Shown: positions 17,268 to 25,959, counted from the first letter of the stretch. The stretch: DNA of 64,000 nucleotides from Yoonia rosea (GCF_900156505.1 NZ_FTPR01000001.1:682001-746000), one strand, 5' to 3'. Notes: generated by a model from the letters alone, not told the origin. Numbers and translations: made by a program.

Positions 17268-18643
17268 GCGCCTGCTCCATCATCAGGGTTTGTTAACGTG
17301 ATACGGCCACCGTGGGCGTCCAGCACTTCTTTTGCGATGGTAAGCCCCAGACCGGACCCGACGATTTGATCCACGTTGGTGCCGCGCTGAAAGCGCGCGG
17401 TCAGATCCGGTAAAGAGGGCGCCGAAAATCCGCGGCCATGGTCGCGGATTGTCAGCCGCCAGAATTTGTCGTCCATGCGGTCAAGGGTGACGTTGATGTC
17501 AGTTTCCGCAGGCGAATACTTCACGGAATTGTCCAGAACATTGCGCAGCGCACTTTCCAGCAAAATGGCATCCCCGCGCACATCAGCGGGGCCTTTGCAA
17601 TTCAGATTGATCGCGATGTCTTTCATGTCGGCGGTCGGGGCAAGCCCGTCCGACACACGCGCGGCCAGTTCTGCCAGATCAACGTGGTCCTGTGCCAATG
17701 CATCGGCACGGAAGCTGACGGTAGCATGATCCAAAAGCTGGCTGGCCGAGCGCGAGCTTTCGTCAACCGCGCGGATAATGCGCCGGAGCATCTGTTTCTC
17801 TTCGTCTTTTTCTACCGTGTGCAGTGCAAGTTCTGCCTGCACCCGTACAGTGGCCAAAGGTGTGCGTACGCGGTGTGCGGCTTCGGCGATAAACTCCTCG
17901 GAGCGCCGGATGGAGTGCCCCAACCGTTCCATCAGACGGTTGAGGGCAATCAAAAGCGGAGACAGTTCCGCGGGAACCTGGCGGCGCAAGGGACGCAAAT
18001 CGGCCGGGCCGCGCCGTGATACGGCCTGTGCAAAGCTGTTAAGCGGCTTTAATGCGTTGCTTGCCGCAACGGCCCCGAGCCCCACGGCAAGCACAAAGAG
18101 CGCCACCGACAGCCCTGCGGCTGTTTGTGACAGCTCGGATCCAATCGCGTCCACCCCGGTGCGGGTTTGCGCCACGGTCACCAGAACCGGCACGGGCTGT
18201 TGGCCTGCCAGAACCGTGCGCTGGACGGTGACCGCGCGCACGGGGTCGCCGCGATAATTGATTGTGCGGACAGTCACCGCACCGGAGCGGCGGACAGGGC
18301 CCGCAGGCTCGGCCAGATCGTCATAGCCGGTGAGTGTCACGCCCTCGGCGGACACGCGATAGAACACGCGGTCCTGACCGATCGCATCCAGCATCGCAAA
18401 GGCCGAGTAGGGCAGTTCCAGCAAAATCGTGCCCTGTTCACTGCGCAATGCCTCGGCGATTGTGGTAGCCGAGGCGACAAGCACGTTGTCTTGGGTCTGC
18501 TCGGCGGCTTCGCGTGCGAAGGTCGTGACTGTCCACCATGACAGGACAGCCAAAACGGCCGCGACCCCCGCAAGCAGAATCGTCAGGCGTTGACCGATCG
18601 AGCGCCACCAGAACGGCAGCGATTTGGCGGTATTCATGGCCAT
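17237..18643 (-). CDS. tctE: Sensor histidine kinase, TctE-type
   Basis: This 468-residue kinase has TM1 (about 20-40), a PAS-like periplasmic 2CSK N-terminal domain (about 45-165) typical of tricarboxylate sensors, TM2 (175-195), a HAMP-like linker, and the H-box EAAHRVRTPLATVRVQ with phospho-His 257. The ATPase part has LRNVLDNSVKYS, DHGRGFS and GSGLGLTIA. The start overlaps the end of tctD (ATG GCC ATGA), so translation is coupled. A solute-binding protein gene follows with overlap. The divergent tctCBA genes 0.8 kb away are the likely targets, giving citrate or another tricarboxylate as the expected signal. Confidence 0.9.
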   Translation of the reverse strand: MAMNTAKSLPFWWRSIGQRLTILLAGVAAVLAVLSWWTVTTFAREAAEQTQDNVLVASATTIAEALRSEQGTILLELPYSAFAMLDAIGQDRVFYRVSAEGVTLTGYDDLAEPAGPVRRSGAVTVRTINYRGDPVRAVTVQRTVLAGQQPVPVLVTVAQTRTGVDAIGSELSQTAAGLSVALFVLAVGLGAVAASNALKPLNSFAQAVSRRGPADLRPLRRQVPAELSPLLIALNRLMERLGHSIRRSEEFIAEAAHRVRTPLATVRVQAELALHTVEKDEEKQMLRRIIRAVDESSRSASQLLDHATVSFRADALAQDHVDLAELAARVSDGLAPTADMKDIAINLNCKGPADVRGDAILLESALRNVLDNSVKYSPAETDINVTLDRMDDKFWRLTIRDHGRGFSAPSLPDLTARFQRGTNVDQIVGSGLGLTIAKEVLDAHGGRITLTNPDDGAGACVSLILPAA

Positions 18644-19296
18644 GTCATCCGGTATCCGATGCCGCGCACAGTTTCGATCTCGACCCCGGCCTCTTGAAGT
18701 CTTTTGCGCAGGCGGCCAACATAGACCTCAATGGCATTCTCACTAACCTCGGCATCCTGCGAAAACAAGCGGTCCAGCAGTTGGGTCTTGGACAGGATCT
18801 GCCCCTTGTTGCGCGCAAAGACTTCGAGCAGGCGCAGTTCGCGATTGCGCAACGGGAGTGTCTCGCCGTTTTGCTGCAGCGTGCCACCTGATGGATCAAA
18901 GAGCGCGGTGCCCAGTGGAATGAGCGCCGGTGTCGGGGTGCCGCGACGGCGCAGAACCGCGCGACATCTGGCTTCTAACTCGCCGAAATCAAATGGTTTT
19001 GTGATGTAGTCATCTGCGCCGAGATCAAGCGTATCAACGCGGTCGGACACTTGGCTGCGGGCGGTGAGTACGATGACCGGCAGCCGCTCTGCGGTGCGGG
19101 TTTTACGCAAAAATTCGCGGCCGTCACCGTCAGGCAACATCACATCCAGCAGCATCAGGTCGTAATCCGCAATGGCCAGCCATTCTTCGGCCTCGGCCAG
19201 TGTCATGGCGTGATCCACGGCATGCCCGTCAAGCGACAAACGCGCGATCACAGCCTCGCCCAATTCTGCGTTATCCTCAACGAGCAAAAAGCGCAT
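18634..19296 (-). CDS. tctD: Response regulator, TctD-type (OmpR family)
   Basis: This 220-residue regulator has a receiver domain with acid pocket E8-D9, phospho-Asp 51 (MLLDVMLPDGDG), the TAR threonine and lysine in ITKPFDFGEL, then an OmpR winged helix (about 125-220) with LRNRELRLLEVFARNKGQ and VYVGRLRKRL. The ATG at 19296 follows GAGAG; a longer frame adds nine basic non-family residues. It is first in the tctD-tctE-binding-protein operon and divergent from tctC (142 bp between starts), the normal place for its operator. Confidence 0.92.
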   Translation of the reverse strand: MRFLLVEDNAELGEAVIARLSLDGHAVDHAMTLAEAEEWLAIADYDLMLLDVMLPDGDGREFLRKTRTAERLPVIVLTARSQVSDRVDTLDLGADDYITKPFDFGELEARCRAVLRRRGTPTPALIPLGTALFDPSGGTLQQNGETLPLRNRELRLLEVFARNKGQILSKTQLLDRLFSQDAEVSENAIEVYVGRLRKRLQEAGVEIETVRGIGYRMTWP

Positions 19297-19438
19297 TGAT
19301 CGTTCTCTCCTCGGTCCGCGCAACCCGATATCCGGTGTCGCGTGAATTAATTCATCTGGTGTCAGGCTCGTGTCAGCTTCGCATGCGGTTATTCAGCATG
19401 GGCGGGGAAACCGCGCCTGTCAAATGGGAGGAATACAG

Positions 19439-20422
19439 ATGACAATGAACATGACCCGCCGGGTCGTGGCGGCCGCTGCGGCCGTTACACTCGCGTTTAC
19501 GAACCCAGCAACTGCTGGCGGCCATCAGGTGATGGACGAGATAAATTTTCTGATCCCCGGCGGTGCTGGTGGTGGTTGGGACGGCACAGCACGTGGCACG
19601 GGTGAGGCGTTGACCGCGTCCGGCCTTGTGGGCACAGCATCCTACGAAAACATGTCCGGTGGCGGTGGCGGTGTGGCGATTGCCCACCTGATCGAAAATG
19701 CGGAATCACTGCAGAACACTATGATGGTGAACTCGACACCAATCATCATCCGCTCGCTCACAGGCGTGTTTCCACAAAGCTATCGTGATCTGACGCTCGT
19801 CGCCGGCACGATCGGTGACTATGCGGCAATTGTTGTCAGCACCGACAGTGGGATCCAGTCAATGGATGATCTGCTGGCAGCGTACCGCGAAGATGGCATG
19901 GGCTTTGCCATTGGCGGTGGGTCTGTGCCAGGCGGGCTTGACCACCTTGTTGCGGCATCTGTGATGCAGGCCGCTGGCGAAGACCCCACAGCGTTCAACT
20001 ACATTCCATATGACGCGGGTGGCGCGGCAATGGCAGGTTTGCTGTCGGGTGAAATTCAGGCGCTCTCAACCGGCTTTTCCGAGGCGATTGCCCTGGCTGA
20101 CCAAGGCGAAGTCCGCATTCTTGGCGTGACATCCCCAGAGCGTGTACCGGCCTATGACAGTGCGCCCACAATGATCGAGCAGGGGCTGGATACCACATTC
20201 GTCAACTGGCGCGGTTTCTTTGCTGCACCCGGTGTGTCTGACGAACAGGTTGGGAAGATGCAGGCCGCTATCGCTGCGATGTACGACACACCCGAATGGG
20301 AAGAAGTGCGCGCGCGTAACGGCTGGGTCAACATCTACAACAACGGTGATGATTTCCGTACATTCCTGGACAACCAGGAGCAGGAAATCGGTGACCTGAT
20401 GCGGACACTCGGCTTTCTCTAA
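19439..20422 (+). CDS. tctC: Tripartite tricarboxylate transporter binding protein TctC
   Basis: This 327-residue periplasmic protein of the Bug/TctC family has a signal peptide of about 26 residues ending near PATAGG. It shows the family beginning INFLIPGGAGGGWDGTAR, the NYENMSGGGG-like loop that holds carboxylates (here ASYENMSGGGGG), and VNWRGFFAAPGVS near residue 255. It delivers a tricarboxylate or similar acid to TctAB. The ATG at 19439 has GGGAGG at ideal distance. It is the first gene of tctCBA and divergent from the tctDE regulators. Confidence 0.93.
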   Translation: MTMNMTRRVVAAAAAVTLAFTNPATAGGHQVMDEINFLIPGGAGGGWDGTARGTGEALTASGLVGTASYENMSGGGGGVAIAHLIENAESLQNTMMVNSTPIIIRSLTGVFPQSYRDLTLVAGTIGDYAAIVVSTDSGIQSMDDLLAAYREDGMGFAIGGGSVPGGLDHLVAASVMQAAGEDPTAFNYIPYDAGGAAMAGLLSGEIQALSTGFSEAIALADQGEVRILGVTSPERVPAYDSAPTMIEQGLDTTFVNWRGFFAAPGVSDEQVGKMQAAIAAMYDTPEWEEVRARNGWVNIYNNGDDFRTFLDNQEQEIGDLMRTLGFL

Positions 20423-20443
20423 GAACCAAGCCGCAATTCTATG

Positions 20444-20467
20444 CCGTCCCGCAATCATGCGGGACGG
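20444..20467 (+). promoter_or_regulatory. Stem-loop between tctC and tctB
   Basis: A perfect 9-bp inverted repeat (CCGTCCCGC/GCGGGACGG, 6-base loop) lies 21 bp after the tctC stop and 33 bp before tctB. No T-run follows, so it is more likely an mRNA-stabilising or partially terminating stem that keeps tctC transcript above tctBA. Confidence 0.7.
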
Positions 20468-20500
20468 TTCCACTATACGAATTTTCAGGGAGGGGAATTC

Positions 20501-20998
20501 ATGGCGCTGGATCGTTGGATCGCGCTGATCTTTGTCTTATTTTGCTGCGTTTATGGCTATGCCGCATTCTTTACGATGGATCAGCTTCTTCCCCCCTTTA
20601 TGCAACGTAACCCTGTGTGGCCCTCGACCTTTCCAAAGGTGCTGGCCGTGCTTGGGATTATCGTTGGTCTGGTTGTGCTCTTGGGTCTGGAAAAGACCGA
20701 CGACAGCGACGCGGGCCCCTCGGCCACTGAAATCAACTATCGCCGTTTGCACGAATACAAACTCGGTCAGGCCCTGATGTTGCTTGCGTTGATGGTGCTT
20801 TACGCGCTGATGCTGCGGCCTGCAGGTTTTCTGATCTCGACCACTGTTTTTTTGACCGCAGGCAGCGCGATCCTGGGTGAGCGCAAGTTTCACATCATGA
20901 TCCCCGTTGCGGTCTTCGCCACCGGTTCTGTGTGGTATCTGGTCCAAGAGGTGCTTGGCATCTTCTTGCGTCCGTTTCCGTTTTTCATGGGGATGTAG
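20501..20998 (+). CDS. tctB: Tripartite tricarboxylate transporter small membrane subunit TctB
   Basis: This is a 165-residue membrane protein with four hydrophobic segments (about 8-26, 43-62, 92-110 and 122-155), the layout of TctB. Sequence features are the WPSTFPKVLAVLGII segment after TM1 and the RPAGFLISTTVFL segment near residue 105. The ATG at 20501 follows GGGAGGGG. It sits 78 bp after tctC and only 3 bp before tctA. TctB is poorly conserved between species; the assignment depends on topology and on its place between tctC and tctA. Confidence 0.9.
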   Translation: MALDRWIALIFVLFCCVYGYAAFFTMDQLLPPFMQRNPVWPSTFPKVLAVLGIIVGLVVLLGLEKTDDSDAGPSATEINYRRLHEYKLGQALMLLALMVLYALMLRPAGFLISTTVFLTAGSAILGERKFHIMIPVAVFATGSVWYLVQEVLGIFLRPFPFFMGM

Positions 20999-21001
20999 GT
21001 C

Positions 21002-22525
21002 ATGCTTGAAGGAATTATGATTGGCCTTGAAGCGGCCTTTTCCGTCCAGAACATCCTGATGGTGGTGTTCGGTTGTCTGATCGGAACATTCATCGGCATG
21101 TTGCCGGGGCTGGGGCCGATGTCGATTATCGCCATTATGATCCCAGTGGCGATCACTTTAGGTGATCCGGCCGCGGCGCTGATCCTGTTGGCCGGCGTCT
21201 ACTACGGTGCGATCTTCGGCGGCTCGACCTCGTCGATCCTGCTGAATGCGCCCGGTGTGGCAGGGACCGTCGCCACCAGTTTCGACGGCTATCCGATGGC
21301 GCGCAAGGGGCAGGCAGGCAAGGCGCTGACCATCGCCGCCGTCAGCAGTTTTGCGGGCGGTACGATCGGGGCGATCCTCTTGATGATCTTTGCGCCGGCT
21401 TTGTCGTCTGTCGCGCTCTTGTTCCATTCGGCCGAGTATTTTGCGCTCATGGTTGTGGGTCTTTCTGCCATCGCGGCCTTTGCGGGCACGGGGCAGGTCG
21501 GCAAGGCACTGATGATGACCTTGCTGGGTCTGATCCTTGCCACCGTCGGCGAGGGCGCATTGTTCAGCATGCCGCGCTTTACCATGGGCATGATGGACCT
21601 GCAGTCCGGCATCAGCTTTATCACACTGGCGATGGCGATGTTTGCCCTGCCAGAGGCGCTTTTTCTTGTACTGAACCCCGCACGCGGCGCAAGCAATGCC
21701 GAAGGCGGCAGCAACAAGATCACCAATCTGCGCTTTTCGCGCGCTGAGGGGCGGGCGATGCTGCCGGTGATCGGGCGTCAGTCTATTCAGGGCTTTTTCA
21801 TCGGCGTTCTGCCCGGTGCGGGGGCCACGATCGCGTCTTTTCTCGGCTATGCTGTGGAACGCAACCTTGCCAAAGGCGAAGAGCAGGCCGAATTCGGCAA
21901 AGGGTCAATCAAGGGCCTTGCTGCGCCGGAAACAGCCAATAACGCGGCTTGCACGGGGTCATTCGTGCCTTTGCTGACGCTGGGTATCCCCGGTTCCGGC
22001 ACGACGGCGATCCTGCTGGGCGCGTTGATTGCATTGAATGTGACCCCCGGGCCACGTCTGATGACGGACACGCCCGAGATTTTCTGGGCTGTTATTATCT
22101 CGATGTTCATCGGCAATCTGGTGCTCTTGGTGCTGAACCTGCCGCTGATCCCCTATATCGCCAAAATCCTGTCGATCCCGCGTAACTACCTGATCCCCTT
22201 CATCCTGTTTTTTACGCTGATGGGGGCCTATATCGGGCAGAATAACGCGACCGAGCTCTTGATCCTTGTGGGCTTTGGCGTGGTCGCTACGATCCTGCGG
22301 TTTGCGGATTATCCTCTGGCACCGCTCTTGATCGGCTTCATCCTTGGCACGATGCTGGAAGACAACTTTGCCCGCTCGATGCAGCTTTATCAGGGCCTTG
22401 GCTTTATCCTAGAACGCCCGATGACATTGGGTTTGTTGGTCCTGGCCGCGGTGCTGGTACTTTTGCCAAGCTTCCGTGCACGCCGTGCGCGTAAGCGGGC
22501 AGAAGGTGTCGCCGACGGCGATTGA
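21002..22525 (+). CDS. tctA: Tripartite tricarboxylate transporter large subunit TctA
   Basis: This 507-residue polytopic protein of the TctA family, the transport channel driven by the ion gradient, shows the family blocks GCLIGTFIGMLPGLGPM near the N-terminus, YYGAIFGGSTSSILLNAPG, and LTLGIPGSGTTAILLGALI in the second half, forming the inverted repeat. It ends in a basic tail. It overlaps no gene but starts 3 bp after tctB. A racemase-family gene follows after 59 bp and an M24 peptidase after that, suggesting that the imported compound is processed by these two enzymes. Confidence 0.94.
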   Translation: MLEGIMIGLEAAFSVQNILMVVFGCLIGTFIGMLPGLGPMSIIAIMIPVAITLGDPAAALILLAGVYYGAIFGGSTSSILLNAPGVAGTVATSFDGYPMARKGQAGKALTIAAVSSFAGGTIGAILLMIFAPALSSVALLFHSAEYFALMVVGLSAIAAFAGTGQVGKALMMTLLGLILATVGEGALFSMPRFTMGMMDLQSGISFITLAMAMFALPEALFLVLNPARGASNAEGGSNKITNLRFSRAEGRAMLPVIGRQSIQGFFIGVLPGAGATIASFLGYAVERNLAKGEEQAEFGKGSIKGLAAPETANNAACTGSFVPLLTLGIPGSGTTAILLGALIALNVTPGPRLMTDTPEIFWAVIISMFIGNLVLLVLNLPLIPYIAKILSIPRNYLIPFILFFTLMGAYIGQNNATELLILVGFGVVATILRFADYPLAPLLIGFILGTMLEDNFARSMQLYQGLGFILERPMTLGLLVLAAVLVLLPSFRARRARKRAEGVADGD

Positions 22526-22584
22526 TTATGGCAGGCGCGCAGATTTCGTTTTGGAATCTGCGCGCGGCGACCTAACACTTGGGC

Positions 22585-23367
22585 ATGATCCTGTCCAAAC
22601 CCCGTACACCCGAAATGGACGCAGGCCGGCACCATCGCGCGCGGCTGGGGTTTATCCTGATGTCCACCGATCTGGCCTGTGAGGCCGATTGCATGGATAT
22701 GGCCCCCGGTGGTGTGGCCGTCCATTTCACCCGTTTGAAAACGGATGATCACACCACCAATGAAACGCTGGCGCGACACATCGACGATATGGCCGATGCC
22801 GCCGCGCGCCTGCAGCCCGATATGCGCCCCGAGGTGATCAGCTATTGCTGCACCTCCGGCTCGATTATCTGCGGCGAGCAAAGCGTCTTTCGCGAAATCC
22901 GCAAAGGCGCGCCATGGACCCAGCCTATGTGCATTGTCACCGGTGTGATGGATGCGTTGCGTGAAGTGGGCGCGCAAAAGATCGTCGTCGGCACGCCCTA
23001 TCTGGACGAGATCAACACCGCCGAGGCCGCTTATCTGGCGCAAGCGGGTTTTGACGTGCTGGATATTCAGGGTTTGCAACTGGCAACCGGCGTTGAATTC
23101 GGGCGCGTCACCCCCGGTTACTGGAAGCAGTTTGCGCTGGACCTCGACCGCCCGGATGCGGATGCGATTTTTATGTCTTGCAGCGGCATCCGCGCGCTTG
23201 AGGTCGTCGACGAGATCGAACAGATCGTAGGTAAGCCGGTCATTACCTCAAATCAGGCGCAGTTCTGGTCGTGTTTGCGCAGGGCAGGGATCATGGATGA
23301 CCTGCAGGGGTTCGGCCAGATTTTCAAACACAGCGGGCGCGCGATATCAGGCACGGTGCCCAGATGA
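22585..23367 (+). CDS. Asp/Glu racemase-superfamily enzyme (maleate isomerase/EutA-like)
   Basis: This 260-residue protein is of the maleate cis-trans isomerase/arylmalonate decarboxylase group. Two cysteines sit at the catalytic places of the fold: SYCCTSGS (Cys88-89) and FMSCSGIRA (Cys199). KIVVGTPYLDEINTAEAAYL is the conserved middle block. Relatives include maleate isomerase, hydantoin racemase and EutA of ectoine breakdown. No clear ribosome site precedes the ATG at 22585; a TTG two codons earlier is possible. It overlaps the M24 gene by 4 bp (ATGA), so the two act together. The substrate is unknown; linkage to tctCBA hints at a di- or tricarboxylate derivative. Confidence 0.82.
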   Translation: MILSKPRTPEMDAGRHHRARLGFILMSTDLACEADCMDMAPGGVAVHFTRLKTDDHTTNETLARHIDDMADAAARLQPDMRPEVISYCCTSGSIICGEQSVFREIRKGAPWTQPMCIVTGVMDALREVGAQKIVVGTPYLDEINTAEAAYLAQAGFDVLDIQGLQLATGVEFGRVTPGYWKQFALDLDRPDADAIFMSCSGIRALEVVDEIEQIVGKPVITSNQAQFWSCLRRAGIMDDLQGFGQIFKHSGRAISGTVPR

Positions 23368-24518
23368 CGGCACCATCGACACGCGGGTTTCCGGAGGCTG
23401 AATATCGCACACGTACAACGCGCGCGCAGGAAGAGATGGCGGAGCAGGGACTTGATGGCCTGTTGCTGATGACCGAAGCAGAAGTTACCTATTTCACCGG
23501 CTTCCAAACCCTGTTCTGGCAAAGCCCGACACGGCCATGGTTTGTTTTTGTGCCGCACGCAGGCAAGCCCGTCGCGATCATCCCGGAAATCGGTGCGGCT
23601 CTTATGCGTCAGACATGGGTGGACGACATCCGCACATGGTGCGCGCCTTGTCCTGCGGATGACGGGATCAGCTTGCTGACTGAGCTGTTGGCGCCTTGTA
23701 CAAAGATCGGTATCATGCTGGGCCACGAGACACATCTGCGTATGCCTTTGGCAGATTGGAACAGGTTGATGGCAGCATTGCCGGGCCTTCAGGTCACGGA
23801 CGCGGGGCCGCTGGTGCAAGGCCTGCGGATGGTGAAATCCGACGCCGAGATTACGAAACTTGCCCAGATCTGCGCGATCGGGTCGGCGACTTTTGCGCAG
23901 GTGCCCGCGTTTGCGCAAGAAGGCACGCCGCTTGATGCTGTGTTCCGTGAGTTTCGGCGCGCTGCATTGGCACAGGGGGCCGATGGTGCGCCCTATGTGG
24001 TGGGGGCAGCGGCACAGGGGGGCTATGCGGATGTCATCTCGCCGCCGGACGGCACACCGCTGGCAAAGGGCGATATCCTGATGCTGGACAGTGGCATGGT
24101 CTGTGACGGATATTATTGTGATTTTGATCGCAACTGGGCAATCGGGCGGGCCGATGACATGGCCAAACGCGCCTATGACGTGCTTTGGCGCGCGACCCAA
24201 GCGGGGATTGCCGCAGCGCGCCCCGGAACCACCTGTCAGGCCCTTTGTGCCGCAATGAACGCAGTGATCGCCGAGATACAAGACAGCGGGGGTGACATAG
24301 GTCGCTTCGGGCACGGATTGGGACTGCAACTGACCGAACAACCCTCGCTCGCGGGCTTTGATGCGACGGTCTTGCAAGAGAATATGGTCATCACATTGGA
24401 ACCCTCTGTGTCTTACGGTGACGGGCTGATGATGGTGCATGAAGAGAACATCGTGGTGACACCCGCAGGGGGGCGTTTGCTGACGACCCGTGCCGCGCCG
24501 GAACTGCCGATCATTTAG
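23364..24518 (+). CDS. M24-family metallopeptidase (Xaa-Pro/creatinase-like)
   Basis: This 384-residue two-domain protein of the pita-bread fold has a creatinase-like N-terminal domain (about 10-150) and a C-terminal domain with the five metal ligands: Asp242 (MLDSGM), Asp253 (YYCDFDR), His317 (FGHGLG), Glu346 (LEPSV) and Glu360 (HEENIVV). The family includes aminopeptidase P, creatinase and ectoine hydrolase DoeA/EutD. Pairing with a EutA-like racemase recalls the ectoine operons, but no eutB, eutC, uehABC or enuR is present, so a different amide or peptide substrate is equally possible. Its ATG overlaps the upstream stop. The glycine riboswitch follows its stop. Confidence 0.85.
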   Translation: MTAPSTRGFPEAEYRTRTTRAQEEMAEQGLDGLLLMTEAEVTYFTGFQTLFWQSPTRPWFVFVPHAGKPVAIIPEIGAALMRQTWVDDIRTWCAPCPADDGISLLTELLAPCTKIGIMLGHETHLRMPLADWNRLMAALPGLQVTDAGPLVQGLRMVKSDAEITKLAQICAIGSATFAQVPAFAQEGTPLDAVFREFRRAALAQGADGAPYVVGAAAQGGYADVISPPDGTPLAKGDILMLDSGMVCDGYYCDFDRNWAIGRADDMAKRAYDVLWRATQAGIAAARPGTTCQALCAAMNAVIAEIQDSGGDIGRFGHGLGLQLTEQPSLAGFDATVLQENMVITLEPSVSYGDGLMMVHEENIVVTPAGGRLLTTRAAPELPII

Positions 24519-24574
24519 AGGTTTCGCGTGCATCGAATCTCTTGCGCGCAGGTCGGGAACGGGGCAAGTTGCGT

Positions 24575-24735
24575 CGCAATCGACGTCGGGAGAACCAACC
24601 CAGTTGGTGCCGAAGGAGCAACCGCCCCGGAAACTCTCAGGCCACAGGACCGACGTAGGTAAGAAGACTCTGGAGAGTGGCAGGTCGCTGCCCGCCGAAG
24701 GGATAGCAATCTCAGGCATCAGGACAGAGGGGGCA
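24575..24735 (+). promoter_or_regulatory. Tandem glycine riboswitch upstream of gcvTHP
   Basis: Two glycine aptamers lie head to tail. Aptamer 1: P1 CGTCGG (24584-24589) pairs with CCGACG (24650-24655), and the core carries GGGAGAA, GCCGAAGGAGCAA and AACTCTCAGGC. Aptamer 2: P1 CTCTG (24668-24672) pairs with CAGAG (24725-24729), with GGAGAGTGGC, GCCGAAGGGATAGCAA and ATCTCAGGC in the core. The linker is short, as in cooperative tandem forms. Glycine binding normally turns on the glycine cleavage genes. The 304 bp between the peptidase and gcvT are therefore leader RNA. Confidence 0.96.
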
Positions 24736-24793
24736 TCACGCACGTCGGCATCCGCTGCCGTGCCCATGTGGTGCCGTTTGATCGCAAGATCCT

Positions 24794-24821
24794 GTCGGCC
24801 GGAAAGAAGGAACGGCCTGAC
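24794..24821 (+). promoter_or_regulatory. Hairpin holding the gcvT ribosome site in its loop
   Basis: GTCGGCCG (24794-24801) pairs with CGGCCTGAC (24813-24821) with one bulged T. The loop holds GAAAGAAGGAA, the only Shine-Dalgarno-like sequence before gcvT, and the stem ends one base before the ATG. It is a candidate expression platform for translational control by the riboswitch; this role is inferred. Confidence 0.55.
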
Positions 24822-24822
24822 G

Positions 24823-25944
24823 ATGTCTGATCTGCACCAAACCCCGCTACATGCGCTGCACCTTTCGCTGGGGGCAAAAATGGTGCCTTTTGCAGGCTAC
24901 GACATGCCTGTCCAATATCCGATGGGCGTGCTGCAGGAACATCTGCACACGCGGGCAAAGGCAGGTCTGTTTGACGTCAGCCACATGGGGCAGGTACGCG
25001 TGACGGGTGCCGATTACGCCAGTGCGGCTGCGGCACTGGAGCAGCTGATCCCCGTGGATATTCTGGGTCTGGCTGAAAACCGTCAGCGCTATGGTTTTTT
25101 CACCAATGCGCAGGGTGGTATCCGTGATGATCTGATGCTGGCGAACGGTGGCGATCATGTTTTCATCGTTGTGAACGCCGCCTGCAAGGCCGCGGATATC
25201 GCATATATGCAGGCGGAACTGACGGATGTGACCGTCACCGAAATCACCGACCGCGCGCTTTTGGCGCTCCAGGGGCCGGCGGCCGAGGCTGTGCTGTCCA
25301 CCCTCGACGCCCGCGCGGCCGGAATGCGCTTTATGGATGTCGCGACGCTGACACTCGCGGGCGCGGAATGCTGGGTCTCGCGGTCAGGCTACACCGGCGA
25401 GGACGGCTATGAAATCTCGGTCCCTGCGGATCAGGCGGTGGCGTTGGCAGAGGCGCTATTGGCGCATCAGGACGTGGCCCCCATCGGGTTGGGCGCACGC
25501 GACAGTCTGCGCCTTGAAGCGGGGCTTTGCCTTTATGGACATGATATCGACACCGGTACGAACCCCGCCGAGGCCGCCCTTGGTTGGGCCATCCAGAAGG
25601 TCCGCCGCACAGGTGGCGCGCGCGCTGGAGGGTTCGTTGGCGCGGATGTGGTTTTGCCGGCACTGGCGGAAGGTGCCGCACGCAAACGTGTGGGGCTGCT
25701 GCCGCAAGGCCGTGCGCCCATGCGCGAAGGTGTGCCGCTTTTTGCAAGTGAAGAGGCCACCACCCAGATAGGTGCGATCACCTCAGGCGGTTTCGGTCCC
25801 ACCGTCGGCGCACCTGTTGCGATGGGCTATCTGCCCACGGATTTATCAGCCAACGGCACCACCGTCTGGGGCGAATTGCGCGGCAAGCGCCTGCCGCTGA
25901 CTGTTGCCGCGATGCCTTTTACACCTGCCAATTTCAAACGTTAA
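24823..25944 (+). CDS. gcvT: Glycine cleavage system T protein (aminomethyltransferase)
   Basis: This 373-residue folate-dependent aminomethyltransferase takes the methylamine from lipoylated GcvH and gives methylene-tetrahydrofolate and ammonia. Family blocks: TPLHALHLSLGAKMVPFAGYDMPVQYPMG in two parts at the N-terminus, GLFDVSHMGQ, ALQGPAA, SRSGYTGEDGYEI with the folate-contact residues, and LGARDSLRLEAGL. The ATG at 24823 starts the conserved N-terminus; the open frame runs back through the riboswitch only by chance. gcvH follows after 15 bp. Confidence 0.96.
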   Translation: MSDLHQTPLHALHLSLGAKMVPFAGYDMPVQYPMGVLQEHLHTRAKAGLFDVSHMGQVRVTGADYASAAAALEQLIPVDILGLAENRQRYGFFTNAQGGIRDDLMLANGGDHVFIVVNAACKAADIAYMQAELTDVTVTEITDRALLALQGPAAEAVLSTLDARAAGMRFMDVATLTLAGAECWVSRSGYTGEDGYEISVPADQAVALAEALLAHQDVAPIGLGARDSLRLEAGLCLYGHDIDTGTNPAEAALGWAIQKVRRTGGARAGGFVGADVVLPALAEGAARKRVGLLPQGRAPMREGVPLFASEEATTQIGAITSGGFGPTVGAPVAMGYLPTDLSANGTTVWGELRGKRLPLTVAAMPFTPANFKR

Positions 25945-25959
25945 CTCTGGAGAGCCCCG

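Noticed and set aside
22585..24518. Ectoine degradation operon (eutA-eutD)
   Set aside because: eutB, eutC, eutE, ueh transport genes and enuR are absent and the two proteins fit other members of their families equally well.
23253..24767. 504-codon minus-strand frame across the M24 gene and riboswitch
   Set aside because: It covers a conserved peptidase and a structured RNA on the other strand and has no recognisable domain.
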